The notes below the pieces were generated by a model, which was not told the DNA's origin, searched no databases, and saw only the letters and a program-made list of their open reading frames with translations. Positions 35,820 through 44,069 of a stretch of 64,000 bases of DNA are shown piece after piece. Source of the DNA: Bacillota bacterium (GTDB taxonomy: Bacteria > Bacillota > Clostridia > Lachnospirales > Lachnospiraceae); assembly GCA_023411215.1 (NCBI GenBank), contig JAEYOY010000083.1, positions 1 through 64,000 of the forward strand. Direction: 5' to 3'. A program made the translations under genes and the position numbers. The first letter of the stretch is position 1, and each line of letters opens with the position of its first letter.

Positions 35820-36472
35820 AAAATTATATTCTCCTCATGGATATCTTCATCTGAAGCAACACTTATAGAATCATTTCTATCCAGGGCACCAGTTCCACCT
35901 TCTATAACACCTTGATGCTTTAATACACTGAGTATTGTATAAATAAAACATTTAGCATCAAACAAAAAACTCATTTTAACCACGTACTCTCCATCTAACT
36001 TTGCCTTATCCTGAATTAGAAGTTCATCTCTCCCATTAATTTGTGCCCAACCACTTAATCCTGGTCGAACATTATTGGCACCGTATTTATCTCTCTCTTC
36101 TATTAAATCATATTGATTCCATAAAGCAGGTCTTGGTCCAATAATACTCATATCACCAACCAGTATATTCCATACCTGAGGTAACTCATCCAAACTGGTC
36201 TTTCTTAAGAATCTGCCCACTTTAGTTATGTATTGTTCGGGATTTTCTAGTAGATGAGTTGGTGTATCCTTGGGTGTATCTATACTCATAGTACGAAATT
36301 TTAAAATGTTAAAATATTTCTTATTCATCCCAATACGCTTCTGTACAAATAATATAGGTCCCCTTGAATCTAATTTGATTAATAAAATCAGAATTAGAAA
36401 GAGCGGTGATAATACAATTATTCCAATCAAAGCAAAAACAAAGTCAAAAAACCTCTTTACGTATTTGTACAT
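35816..36472 (-). CDS. Initiating phosphoglycosyl transferase (bacterial sugar transferase)
   Basis: A 218-residue monotopic transferase. The N-terminal re-entrant hydrophobic helix (FFDFVFALIGIIVLSPLFLILILLI) is followed by the core GPILFVQKRIGMNKKYFNILKFRTM, LRKTSLDELPQVWNILVGDMSIIGPRPAL (Asp-Glu catalytic pair) and VRPGLSGWAQINGRDEL. It moves a sugar phosphate to undecaprenyl phosphate and so starts glycan assembly. Its substrate may be the product of the neighbouring dehydratase and reductase. ATG 36472 has GAGG nearby; a GTG at 36484 is possible. Confidence 0.93.
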   Translation of the reverse strand: MYKYVKRFFDFVFALIGIIVLSPLFLILILLIKLDSRGPILFVQKRIGMNKKYFNILKFRTMSIDTPKDTPTHLLENPEQYITKVGRFLRKTSLDELPQVWNILVGDMSIIGPRPALWNQYDLIEERDKYGANNVRPGLSGWAQINGRDELLIQDKAKLDGEYVVKMSFLFDAKCFIYTILSVLKHQGVIEGGTGALDRNDSISVASDEDIHEENIIL

Positions 36473-36518
36473 TTGATACCTCACACTTTATAAAATACTT
36501 TAATAAATTACAACTTGT

Positions 36519-38378
36519 CTAGATTTTCTTTATCGTATAGGTTGGAACAATCTCCTTAATCATCTTTCTGATTCCCACCGGTTCCAATACACACACTTCC
36601 TTTAATTCCTCTAACTGCTGCAAGAACTTGTCCTCATCGAAATTAATCGGCTTTCCAATATGTATCATCTTGTTCTCGGTATCCTCCAGACCTTCTTCAT
36701 CCATAAGCAGCTCCTCGTAAAGCTTCTCACCCGGTCGGAGGCCTGTGAATTCGATCATAATATCTTCATTGGGCTTATAGCCGGATAGACGGATCAGGTT
36801 CTCAGCCAGATCAAGTATCTTTACCGGTTCGCCCATATCCAGAACGAATATCTCGCCACCCTTAGCATAGGCTCCTGCCTGAAGTACCAACGATACCGCC
36901 TCAGGTATTGTCATGAAGTAGCGAATAATATCTGGATGTGTTACGGTAATAGGGCCACCTGCTGCAAGCTGCTTCTTGAATAATGGAATAACACTGCCAT
37001 TGGAGCCGAGCACATTACCGAACCGTACCGCTACAAATTCTGTATTGGATCGATTGTTATAGGTCTGAATAATCATCTCACAGATACGCTTAGAAGCACC
37101 CATAATATTCGTTGGGTTAACCGCCTTATCTGTTGATATCATAACAAATCGTTCAACACCATACAAGTCAGCTGCCTGAACGGTCTTCCAGGTTCCCAAC
37201 ACATTATTCTTAATAGCTTCATTGGGACTATCCTCCATCAGAGGGACATGCTTATGTGCCGCCGCATGGTATACAATTTGTGGTCGATAGGTTTTGAATA
37301 TATAATTCATTCTTGCTGAATTTCGAACAGAAGCAATTAATACCACCAGATCCAATTCCGGATGCTTTTTCTTTAATTCCTGTTGAATATCATAAGCATT
37401 ATTTTCATAGATGTCAACGATTATCAACCGCTTCAGATTCTTTGAGGCCAACTGCCGACAAAGCTCGCTGCCGATTGATCCGCCTCCGCCGGTAACCATA
37501 ATTACCTTTCCTTCTACATAATCCATAATTGAATCAAGATCAACCTTAACAGAATCTCTTCCTAACAAGTCTTCTACTTCAACATTACGAAGATTACTGA
37601 TTGATACTTCATTGTTCATAAACTGATATATTCCGGGTAAGATCTTCAACTCACAGCTAGTCTGATTACAAATCTCTACAATTTCTTTGATAGCCTTCTT
37701 CGATACCGAGGGCATCGCAATGATAATTTCTTTAATATTATAGATATTGACGCAATCAAGAATATTGTCTCTGGTACCGGTAACCTTAATACCATGTATA
37801 TAGCTTCCCTGCTTTTCCGGTGCATCATCAATAATACACTTTACAACCGTATTGCTGATATGCTCACTGGTATTTATCTCCTTAATGATGGCATTCGCTG
37901 CATTGCCTCCGCCGATAATCATCACGTTTTTTGTATCATTATTTGCTCGAACGTTCTGTAATATAGATCGCACAAAACGATAGGAGAAACGTACTCCCAA
38001 GGTGAACATAAGCAATACACCAAAATATAGAAAATAATAGCTTCTGGGAACCGGGTAGTCCAAGATACGCATTCCAGCAAACTGAAGGATGGCAGAGATT
38101 GTACAAGCCGAGAACACATTCTGCATCTCTACCACACCAGCATATCTCCAAAGACTATGATATAACCTTAACAGATAGAAAATAATAAGAGTTACAACCA
38201 CATTAATTGGTAAATACTTCCATACGCTCTCGATAAATCTAGAGTCAATCTTCCATGGATCGAGATCAAATCGTAATAGCAGTCCCATTCCGTTCGATAC
38301 TACGATTACTACAATATCACATAGAAATAAAAACAATCTTCTGACTGCTAATTTCTTATCAATTATTTTTTGAAACAT
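36519..38378 (-). CDS. Membrane-bound UDP-HexNAc 4,6-dehydratase (CapD/PglF/WbpM-like)
   Basis: A 619-residue enzyme. Four membrane segments (about 15-135), a first nucleotide-binding region (NVMIIGGGNAANAIIKEI) and the catalytic SDR domain with VIMVTGGGGSIGSELCRQL follow. The active-site stretch ISTDKAVNPTNIMGASKR has Met in place of the usual Tyr, as known for the long PglF/FlaA1-type family. It makes UDP-4-keto-6-deoxy sugars from UDP-GlcNAc, giving substrate to the ketoreductase at 34944. ATG 38378 follows GGGAGG. The gene is more GC-rich than the five genes after it. Confidence 0.93.
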   Translation of the reverse strand: MFQKIIDKKLAVRRLFLFLCDIVVIVVSNGMGLLLRFDLDPWKIDSRFIESVWKYLPINVVVTLIIFYLLRLYHSLWRYAGVVEMQNVFSACTISAILQFAGMRILDYPVPRSYYFLYFGVLLMFTLGVRFSYRFVRSILQNVRANNDTKNVMIIGGGNAANAIIKEINTSEHISNTVVKCIIDDAPEKQGSYIHGIKVTGTRDNILDCVNIYNIKEIIIAMPSVSKKAIKEIVEICNQTSCELKILPGIYQFMNNEVSISNLRNVEVEDLLGRDSVKVDLDSIMDYVEGKVIMVTGGGGSIGSELCRQLASKNLKRLIIVDIYENNAYDIQQELKKKHPELDLVVLIASVRNSARMNYIFKTYRPQIVYHAAAHKHVPLMEDSPNEAIKNNVLGTWKTVQAADLYGVERFVMISTDKAVNPTNIMGASKRICEMIIQTYNNRSNTEFVAVRFGNVLGSNGSVIPLFKKQLAAGGPITVTHPDIIRYFMTIPEAVSLVLQAGAYAKGGEIFVLDMGEPVKILDLAENLIRLSGYKPNEDIMIEFTGLRPGEKLYEELLMDEEGLEDTENKMIHIGKPINFDEDKFLQQLEELKEVCVLEPVGIRKMIKEIVPTYTIKKI

Positions 38379-38470
38379 ATTTCCTCCCATGTATAACATA
38401 TTTATACGTACAAAAAGAACCAAAATCACAAGCTTTTCGCTTATGAATGAGGCCCCTTTTTCTACAGCTG

Positions 38471-38692
38471 TTAATCCTGATAGCTCTTATTCATCTGATT
38501 ATGATAAGCTGTCATTCTGGCTTTATAATTATTCTTCATATTCTGTCGCTCCTCTTCTGTCATGTTCATGTAGGTTTCATAATTCACGTCACAACGCTCT
38601 AGGATGGATCCACAGTGGAAGCAGATAGCATCCGGTCTTCTGGATACCATTCTTAAGTTATAACAGTTCGGACATATGTATATGCGTAGCAT
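38471..38692 (-). CDS. Small zinc-ribbon-like protein of unknown function
   Basis: A 73-residue protein with four Cys in two CxxC pairs (ICPNCYNLRM, ICFHCGSILERC), as in treble-clef or ribbon zinc sites, and a Met/Glu/Asn-rich helical end (TYMNMTEEERQNMKNNYKARMTAYHNQMNKSYQD). It is not a shadow frame: AGGAGGGG lies before the ATG and a TTTACA-17-TATAAT promoter lies upstream. It is the first gene of the glycan transcription unit. No function can be given. Confidence 0.72.
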   Translation of the reverse strand: MLRIYICPNCYNLRMVSRRPDAICFHCGSILERCDVNYETYMNMTEEERQNMKNNYKARMTAYHNQMNKSYQD

Positions 38693-38724
38693 GTTATCAC
38701 CCCTCCTAATAATCGCTAGTCATC

Positions 38725-38753
38725 ATTATACTATGTTTGGGTTTGAATGTAAA
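38725..38753 (-). promoter_or_regulatory. Promoter at the head of the glycan locus
   Basis: TTTACA (38753-38748), 17 bp, TATAAT (38730-38725) on the minus strand. The start near 38718 would give a leader of about 25 nt to the zinc-ribbon gene and may also serve capD and the following genes. Confidence 0.72.
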
Positions 38754-38910
38754 CCTTTTAAGAGGAATTTGTATTTTTTTGTATATTTATAAGTTTCAAC
38801 CAAAAGCTGCAGACATGCACATATTATCTATGAACATAGTCTACAGCCTTTCGCTTTTAAGCCATGAAAATAGAAGTTTACGAAGTATACTTTCGCACGC
38901 TTTCTATCGT
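38754..38910 (-). terminator. Possible terminator hairpin after larE
   Basis: On the minus strand AAAGGCTGTAGAC pairs with GTCTGCAGCTTTT (about 38806-38856), 13 pairs with two G-U pairs and a 24-nt loop. The downstream run is not U-rich, so it is only a possible terminator. No gene lies in this gap. Confidence 0.35.
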
Positions 38911-39957
38911 TTATGCTTCTTTATTTATCTTAATATCCATGCTCCCGGAGCGGAAGCCCTCCAGATCTAAGGTGACATAAAGAAAACCCAGATCTTTTAT
39001 TTTCGATAATATGGCCTCCTGATGCTTAATTAACTTCTCGAAATCTCTCTTATCAATCTCGATTCTCAGGATATCCTGATGCAAGCGAAGACGAACATTA
39101 TAGAAGCCGAAGGTCTTAATATATTGTTCCCCTAGGTCAATTCTTTCAAGAATATCGAAATCTAATTTTGCCCCATAAGGTAAACGAGTTGCAAGGCAAG
39201 GTGCAGATGGTTTATCGGAAGAAGGGATACCAAGCTCGGCAGCAAGGGAACGGATCTGAGCTTTTGTGATCTCCAGCTCCAGCAGAGGACTATGGATATT
39301 AAGCTCCTTCAATGCCCGCATGCCAGGACGATAAGCATTTCGGTCATCATAATTGGTGCCGTCTATTTGAAACTGATAGCCGGCCTGCTTCGCCTCACTG
39401 ATCAAGGTACGGAATAAGAGATTCTTACATCGATAACAACGATCCTCCGGATTATACATAATCTGAGGATCGGCGAATTCATCTACTTCAATCGTCTTAT
39501 GTATGGCTCCAAAGCCTAAGGCGATGGACCTTGCTTCTTCCAGATCTCCGTGGGGATGGAGCTTAGTCTCAAAAGTGATGGCCAGTACCGAAAGACTGTT
39601 CATCCTGCCGATATCACAGGCGATCTTCAGTAAAAGACTGCTATCCACACCGCCGGAGAAGGCGATGCCGATTCCCTCCCGGATGTGTTGCTCCAGATAG
39701 ACACATAACTTGTTAAGCACAGGACGATTGCCTTCAGAGATTTCATCCATGTCATATATAGATACTGTTTGTCCATTGTTAATTTTATCATTGTTTATTT
39801 TATCATTGTTGAATTGATCTTTTTTAGTTTGATTATTTATTTTTGTAAAAACATTAATTTGACCATCATTGATTTGATTATTGCTGATTGGATTATCGTT
39901 ATTAGGATAATTATTGCTTTGTCCACTGTTAATTTGCTCACTGTTAATATGCTTCAT
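38911..39957 (-). CDS. larE: LarE, sulfur-donating enzyme for nickel-pincer cofactor
   Basis: A 348-residue PP-loop ATP pyrophosphatase. The ATP motif is GIAFSGGVDSSLLLKIA; CYRCKNLLFRTL carries the Cys region (LarE either sacrifices a Cys or uses an Fe-S cluster). IDGTNYDDRNAYRPGMRALKEL and SAPCLATRLPYG are typical. LarE adds sulfur to the pyridinium bis-carboxylate mononucleotide made by LarB. Residues 1-67 are a most unusual Asn/Gln/Ile/Lys-rich extension (NNDKINNDKINNGQ) absent from ordinary LarE. ATG 39957 is called from the frame; an internal start nearer residue 70 (MDEISEGN) is possible. Confidence 0.9.
   Translation of the reverse strand: MKHINSEQINSGQSNNYPNNDNPISNNQINDGQINVFTKINNQTKKDQFNNDKINNDKINNGQTVSIYDMDEISEGNRPVLNKLCVYLEQHIREGIGIAFSGGVDSSLLLKIACDIGRMNSLSVLAITFETKLHPHGDLEEARSIALGFGAIHKTIEVDEFADPQIMYNPEDRCYRCKNLLFRTLISEAKQAGYQFQIDGTNYDDRNAYRPGMRALKELNIHSPLLELEITKAQIRSLAAELGIPSSDKPSAPCLATRLPYGAKLDFDILERIDLGEQYIKTFGFYNVRLRLHQDILRIEIDKRDFEKLIKHQEAILSKIKDLGFLYVTLDLEGFRSGSMDIKINKEA
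39765..39955. repeat. Degenerate Asn-codon repeats at the larE 5' end
   Basis: Short degenerate repeats of about 15-18 bp with a core like TTATCATTGTT occur several times, giving the Asn/Lys/Ile-rich N-terminus. It looks like replication slippage in frame with larE. Confidence 0.55.
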
Positions 39958-40007
39958 TATTGTGCTCCTTTAATTATGGCAATGGGAAACTTATTAGTAC
40001 CAAAAAA

Positions 40008-41549
40008 TTATTCACTGAATTGGGAAGCGAGCGTCTGAACCTTGTGATGCATAGTCAAATAATCGATTCCGGAAGCTTCGCTGAGCTTCTTAATACTTTC
40101 ATATTCGGGGTAATAAAAGCATTGGTCTTTATAAGAGCACACTTTGACGATCGCATCACCGTAAGGGGTGGCAACCGATTTCTGCTCCCTGTAAAGCATG
40201 GAACGCTGTGCCTCGGTACGTCGAATACCGATGGTGGTCGTATGAAGGAAAATGATTTCTTCCAGCTGCTCAAGCTTATCCTCATCACAGATAACTCCAA
40301 GCATATAAGCAGGACGGCCCTTCTTCATATAGATCGGTGTATAATAGGCATCCTTGGCACCCTGCTTCAACAGCAGCTCCAGAGTATAGGCAAGTGCCTC
40401 ACCGGTACAATCATCAATATTCGCTTCCAGTACCCAGACCCTGTCAGAAAGCAGACTAGTCTTTCGAGAGGAGGCATCTTCAATAAGCATGGCGCGAAGT
40501 AGCCCGCTGGCTCCCTGATAACTTCTCTTTCCGGCTCCAAGACCAAGCTTTAGGACCTTCATTTCCTTAGGAAGAGTGGTCTTCGTCCGAATAGCCGCTA
40601 CGATGGCAGCACCGGTTGGTGTAATCAGTTCACCCTTTACCTCCGTAATATGCAGTGGCAGCTGATGCTCCGTGGCAATATTGATAACCGCAGGAACCGG
40701 AACCGGAAGTAGTCCATGCTGACAGTTGATGAAGCCGGTTCCTTCATACAGCTCCGATACTATAACATCCTTGATATTTAGATTATCAAGGCAGATTGCA
40801 GCAGCCACAATATCCACAATGGAATCGATGGCTCCGACCTCATGAAAATGTACCTCTTCGATAGTCTTTCCGTGAGCCTTAGCTTCTGCTGCTGCGACGA
40901 TATAGAAGATTCGCTTTGCAATTGTCTTTGCATTATCAGTTATCGATGAACCATCAATAATATCATTTATTATGCTCAGATTGCGATGGTCATGATGACC
41001 ATACCGAATCGGAGCTTGAGAATTCGTGATTGCTATACCTTTGCTGACCATGGCATGACTAATCGAATGCGGATGACCGCTAGAGATATGGTCATGATCT
41101 TGATCCTGGCTATGATCATGTTCATTGCTGTGATCTTGACCATGGCTATGATCATGTTCATGGCTGTGATCATGTTCATGGCTGTGATCATGTTCATGAC
41201 TATGATCATGCCCATGGCTGTGATCATGTCCATGGCTGTGATCATGTTCATGACTATGATCATGCCCATGGCTGTGATCATGCCCATGGCTGTGATCATG
41301 TGTATTTTCATGTTTATGGTCATGAGAATCACACTTTTCTTCCGCCTCATCTAGAATCACATCAAAATCACAGGCCGAGATACTGTTCTTTTCCTTACGA
41401 CCGATTACAATTTGATACCCTTCTACTTTAAGGCTCTTCAACCCTTCGAGCAAAACCTGATGGTCAGCTCCAAGGTCAAGTAGAGCGGCTACCGTCATAT
41501 CACCACTGATACCGGAATAACACTCTAGATATAATGTCTTATCTTTCAT
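40008..41549 (-). CDS. larC: LarC, nickel insertion enzyme with long His-rich insert
   Basis: A 513-residue LarC. It opens with LYLECYSGISGDMTVAALLDLGA, typical of the family, and later shows AAAEAKAHGKTIEEVHFHEVGAIDSIVDIV, ELYEGTGFINCQHGLLPVPVPAV and ELITPTGAAIVAAI; the C-terminal part has LEANIDDCTGEALAYTLELLL. LarC inserts Ni into the pincer cofactor in a CTP-dependent way. In Lactobacillus plantarum larC needs a programmed frameshift; here one continuous frame encodes both parts. Residues about 75-160 are a huge His/Asp/Ser/Glu/Gly tract probably binding nickel. It lies between larB and larE. Confidence 0.93.
   Translation of the reverse strand: MKDKTLYLECYSGISGDMTVAALLDLGADHQVLLEGLKSLKVEGYQIVIGRKEKNSISACDFDVILDEAEEKCDSHDHKHENTHDHSHGHDHSHGHDHSHEHDHSHGHDHSHGHDHSHEHDHSHEHDHSHEHDHSHGQDHSNEHDHSQDQDHDHISSGHPHSISHAMVSKGIAITNSQAPIRYGHHDHRNLSIINDIIDGSSITDNAKTIAKRIFYIVAAAEAKAHGKTIEEVHFHEVGAIDSIVDIVAAAICLDNLNIKDVIVSELYEGTGFINCQHGLLPVPVPAVINIATEHQLPLHITEVKGELITPTGAAIVAAIRTKTTLPKEMKVLKLGLGAGKRSYQGASGLLRAMLIEDASSRKTSLLSDRVWVLEANIDDCTGEALAYTLELLLKQGAKDAYYTPIYMKKGRPAYMLGVICDEDKLEQLEEIIFLHTTTIGIRRTEAQRSMLYREQKSVATPYGDAIVKVCSYKDQCFYYPEYESIKKLSEASGIDYLTMHHKVQTLASQFSE
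41108..41303. repeat. 18-bp tandem repeats encoding the LarC His tract
   Basis: About eleven copies of an 18-bp unit (plus-strand consensus TGATCATGTTCATGGCTG) encode HSHGHD or HSHEHD units. Copies differ mainly at one codon (Gly/Glu). In-frame slippage could change the number of metal ligands. Confidence 0.85.
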
Positions 41550-41617
41550 GACTAGTTATCTCTCTTTCTATAAATATTATTAGGATTGGAGTGTCAAAAG
41601 CTGACATATTTACTTAG

Positions 41618-42358
41618 TTATTCCCCCATTCGATTGATTTGAGTCGCAATATAACCAGCACCAAAGCCATTGTCGATATTAACCACAGCCAGGCCTTCTG
41701 CACAGGAATTTAGCATAGTTAACAGAGCGGATACACCACCAAAGTTTGCTCCGTAGCCGACGGAGGTCGGAACAGCAATCACCGGCTTATCTACCAGACC
41801 AGCCACAACACCGCCCAAGGCTCCTTCCATCCCAGCAACCGCAATCACGCAATTCGCCTTGCGGATCTCTTCCACCCTGGATAATAGGCGATGAATACCT
41901 GCTACACCTACATCGTAGATTCGTGTCACTTGACTTCCGAAGAATTCTGCTGTCTGGGCCGCCTCCTCCGCTACTGGTATATCCGAGGTACCACCGGTGC
42001 ATACCACCACGTTTCCGATGCGTTTCTTATCCTTCCTCTGAATGGATAAGATGCGTGACATACTATCATATTCCACCATTGGCAATGCTTCCTTCACCTT
42101 CTCATACTGCTCCATCGTTGCTCTCGTCCCAAGAACATTGGTGCCCTTCTCATGAAAGCTCTGGTAAATTCGAACCAGGTGTTCTATCGATTTACCCTGG
42201 CAGAATACGACCTCCCCGAAGCCGGAGCGCAATTCTCTGTGATGATCCAGCTTAGCAAAGCCTAAATCCTCATAGGGTAATTTCTTAAGGAGCTCCTCTG
42301 CCTGTGTGATTGACATCTCATTATTCTTCACCTGCTCCAACAAATTATGTATATCCAT
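41618..42358 (-). CDS. larB: LarB, pyridinium-3,5-biscarboxylate mononucleotide synthase
   Basis: A 246-residue AIR-carboxylase-like enzyme that carboxylates and hydrolyses nicotinic acid adenine dinucleotide to start nickel-pincer cofactor synthesis. Motifs: ANCVIAVAGMEGALGGVVAGLVDKPVIAVPTSVGYG, VVCTGGTSDIPVAEEAAQTAEFFG and an N-terminal helical part. ATG 42358 has AGGAGG at good distance. With larC and larE it forms a full cofactor set; a larA-type racemase gene is not in the window. Confidence 0.93.
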   Translation of the reverse strand: MDIHNLLEQVKNNEMSITQAEELLKKLPYEDLGFAKLDHHRELRSGFGEVVFCQGKSIEHLVRIYQSFHEKGTNVLGTRATMEQYEKVKEALPMVEYDSMSRILSIQRKDKKRIGNVVVCTGGTSDIPVAEEAAQTAEFFGSQVTRIYDVGVAGIHRLLSRVEEIRKANCVIAVAGMEGALGGVVAGLVDKPVIAVPTSVGYGANFGGVSALLTMLNSCAEGLAVVNIDNGFGAGYIATQINRMGE

Positions 42359-42379
42359 ATTCATCCTCCTGGTCTCTGC

Positions 42380-42409
42380 CAATTATAAAACACCTTCTTA
42401 GCAAGGTGT
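42380..42409 (-). promoter_or_regulatory. Terminator-like hairpin just before larB
   Basis: ACACCTT/AAGGTGT stem with a 6-nt loop followed on the minus strand by TTTTATAATT, ending about 20 nt before the larB start. It could attenuate larBCE expression. No known nickel riboswitch could be recognised in the short leader. Confidence 0.45.
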
Positions 42410-42483
42410 GTCCTCCCACAATGCACTAGGTTCACTTGTCTGGAGTATTTTTTATATCATATTGGAATAAAATACCTATATGA

Positions 42484-42537
42484 TAAAAAATCATGAAAAA
42501 GCAGCGGCTGTTCTTAACCGACTGAATCTTCATGATT
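42484..42537 (-). terminator. Intrinsic terminator after the DUF3842 gene
   Basis: AATCATGAA/TTCATGATT 9-bp outer stem with an inner partly paired region (CGG..CCG), followed on the minus strand by six U. It lies about 300 bp after the DUF3842 stop; nothing coding is seen between. Confidence 0.65.
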
Positions 42538-42836
42538 CTATTTACATATTAAAATAATAGAAAGAAGCTTCGCGAACTTTCTATTGTCATAAATCAGAAC
42601 CTGCCAACAGTCCATAACAGGCTATAGCATGATAGATAAATTAGTTCTAACTATAATCACCACTTTATCTCAGTGTTTTTCTTTATATACAGTATTTCCT
42701 ACTGTTGGCCACCTTCATGGTGGCCGATTCATTAATAATAGAATATCACATTTTCAAATATCGTCAAGCTTTTATCCGTTCATACATACCTTGAATATAT
42801 CATTATTATGAAAGCCATAAAATCAAAGCACTACAG
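42538..42836. other. Gap after the DUF3842 gene
   Basis: No gene. A second 9-bp hairpin (AATAGAAAG/CTTTCTATT, 42556-42585, 12-nt loop) stands beside the terminator. The rest is AT-rich with no recognised feature. Confidence 0.4.
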
Positions 42837-43277
42837 CTACTCCTGACCTTCCAGATAATCCGCCACAAGCTTAATACAGTAATCTATATAGGTTTCTGTC
42901 GTTGCATTCAAGTCAAAAGCAATCGTAATGTTACATCGGTTGAGAGGAACTAATATCTTTCGAGCCGGACAGGAGCTTATTGCTAAGGCCATCTCAGGAG
43001 TAAGCTCACCCAGCATGGAGTTCGCTGCAATGATAGCGATCGGTCCAAGTATCAGATCAGACTGGTATACGGTTCGTTTAATTGCATTCTCTCCTGTTGC
43101 TCCAATGTCAGCACCTGCTTTCAACATCGAATTGGTCGCGTTGGAATTGGTCCCAAGTGCACATATGGTAATTCCCTTATCCTTTTCAATCTGTTTCCGC
43201 AACTTACCTACGATACTTTTACCTATACCGCCTCCTTGACCATCAATTACTGTTATCATTAATTCCTTTTGCATCAT
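42837..43277 (-). CDS. DUF3842 protein
   Basis: A 146-residue protein of the clostridial DUF3842 family. It has an N-terminal nucleotide-loop-like ITVIDGQGGGIGKSIVGKLRK, then ICALGTNSNATNSMLKAGADIGATGENAI, and LGPIAIIAANSMLGELTPEMALAISSCPARKILVPLNRC. The longer frame to 43430 lacks a ribosome site, while ATG 43277 has GAGAGGAAG and gives the family start. Function is unknown. A weak promoter may lie at 43576-43603 (TTGCGA-16-TATACA). Confidence 0.82.
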   Translation of the reverse strand: MMQKELMITVIDGQGGGIGKSIVGKLRKQIEKDKGITICALGTNSNATNSMLKAGADIGATGENAIKRTVYQSDLILGPIAIIAANSMLGELTPEMALAISSCPARKILVPLNRCNITIAFDLNATTETYIDYCIKLVADYLEGQE

Positions 43278-43711
43278 TTTACTTCCTCTCGTACCATTAT
43301 TCTTATATTTAAAACGGCTTCCTTTCTTATGCCAATTGAAATTCTCCAAAGGTATCACCGTTAATTGATATCCGCTCCTTCTCGCCCACATCTTAAGAAA
43401 GATGCAACTAGGCACCTTAGACCAAATCAAGCTTTTAACCGCTTTGTCGCTAACGATACATCAATCCACAGCTCACCCGGTAAATACTTCTCTCTTTGAA
43501 AATTGGATCCAATGGAAGAAAAAAACTCGTAGGTATATTTATAATTACCTTTCATCGCCTTGCTACTTATTCTTTTGTATAATATTTTGGTAATTAATCG
43601 CAATAAATATTATTTATTACTTTAAAAAGTACATAGTTATTATAAACTTTACCATTATATGTGTCAATTTATTAAAAACGTAATAACAAACTATTCACCG
43701 AGTATAGAATC
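43278..43711. other. Leader and gap upstream of the DUF3842 gene
   Basis: About 430 bp without a supported gene. The only feature is the possible promoter at 43576-43603. No mobile DNA is seen. Confidence 0.35.
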
Positions 43712-43751
43712 AAAAAATCCGAAATCACCAACCGGTAATTTCGGATTTTTT
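43712..43751 (-). terminator. Terminator of the tRNA-Glu gene
   Basis: AATCCGAAAT/ATTTCGGATT, a perfect 10-bp stem with a 12-nt loop, flanked by six A and six T so it can work both ways. It lies directly behind the tRNA on the minus strand. Confidence 0.88.
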
Positions 43752-43756
43752 ATTAG

Positions 43757-43828
43757 CAGCTCGTAGGGGAATCGAACCCCTGTTTCCGCCGTGAGAGGGC
43801 GGCGTCTTGACCCCTTGACCAACGAGCC
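43757..43828 (-). tRNA. tRNA-Glu, anticodon CTC
   Basis: A 72-nt cloverleaf on the minus strand. The acceptor GGCTCGT pairs with ACGAGCT (G1-U72), discriminator G. The anticodon stem is CCGCC/GGCGG with 7-nt loop CTCTCAC, giving anticodon CTC (reads GAG). T arm AGGGG/CCCCT with loop TTCGATT. CCA is not encoded. A good promoter and a strong terminator make it a single-gene unit. Confidence 0.93.
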
Positions 43829-43843
43829 TTAAGAACAAGACTT

Positions 43844-43872
43844 ATTCTACACTATGCGAAGGAAAAAATCAA
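43844..43872 (-). promoter_or_regulatory. Promoter of the tRNA-Glu gene
   Basis: TTGATT (43872-43867), 17 bp, TAGAAT (43849-43844) on the minus strand, with the start predicted about ten bases before the tRNA 5' end. Confidence 0.7.
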
Positions 43873-44069
43873 GCCCTTTTTTAATGTTTTTTTTGAATTG
43901 TTTTACCAATTGATACATTTCGTTAATTATGACGATATAAAATATATTTGAGGCTATCGCTCTTATATAAAATAACGTGGTAGAATTTGGCTTTATCCGT
44001 TTTATGTCAATCTACATCATAGCAGTCATGCTCCTTACCACATGATTGGGAAGTCACCTGCTCCATTTA

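Noticed and set aside
36519..38378. Loss of catalytic Tyr in the CapD-like protein as a defect
   Set aside because: Met at this place is the known state in the long PglF/FlaA1-type dehydratases.
40986..41354. Met/Ile-rich open frames on both strands over the larC repeat
   Set aside because: Produced by the 18-bp repeat encoding the LarC His tract; the correct LarC frame explains the DNA.
42359..42480. Nickel/cobalt riboswitch before larB
   Set aside because: The leader is short and no matching conserved core could be recognised; only a simple hairpin is present.
43757..43828. tRNA-Glu as an attachment site for an integrated island
   Set aside because: No copy of the tRNA 3' end was seen near the rimP side and no integrase gene is present.
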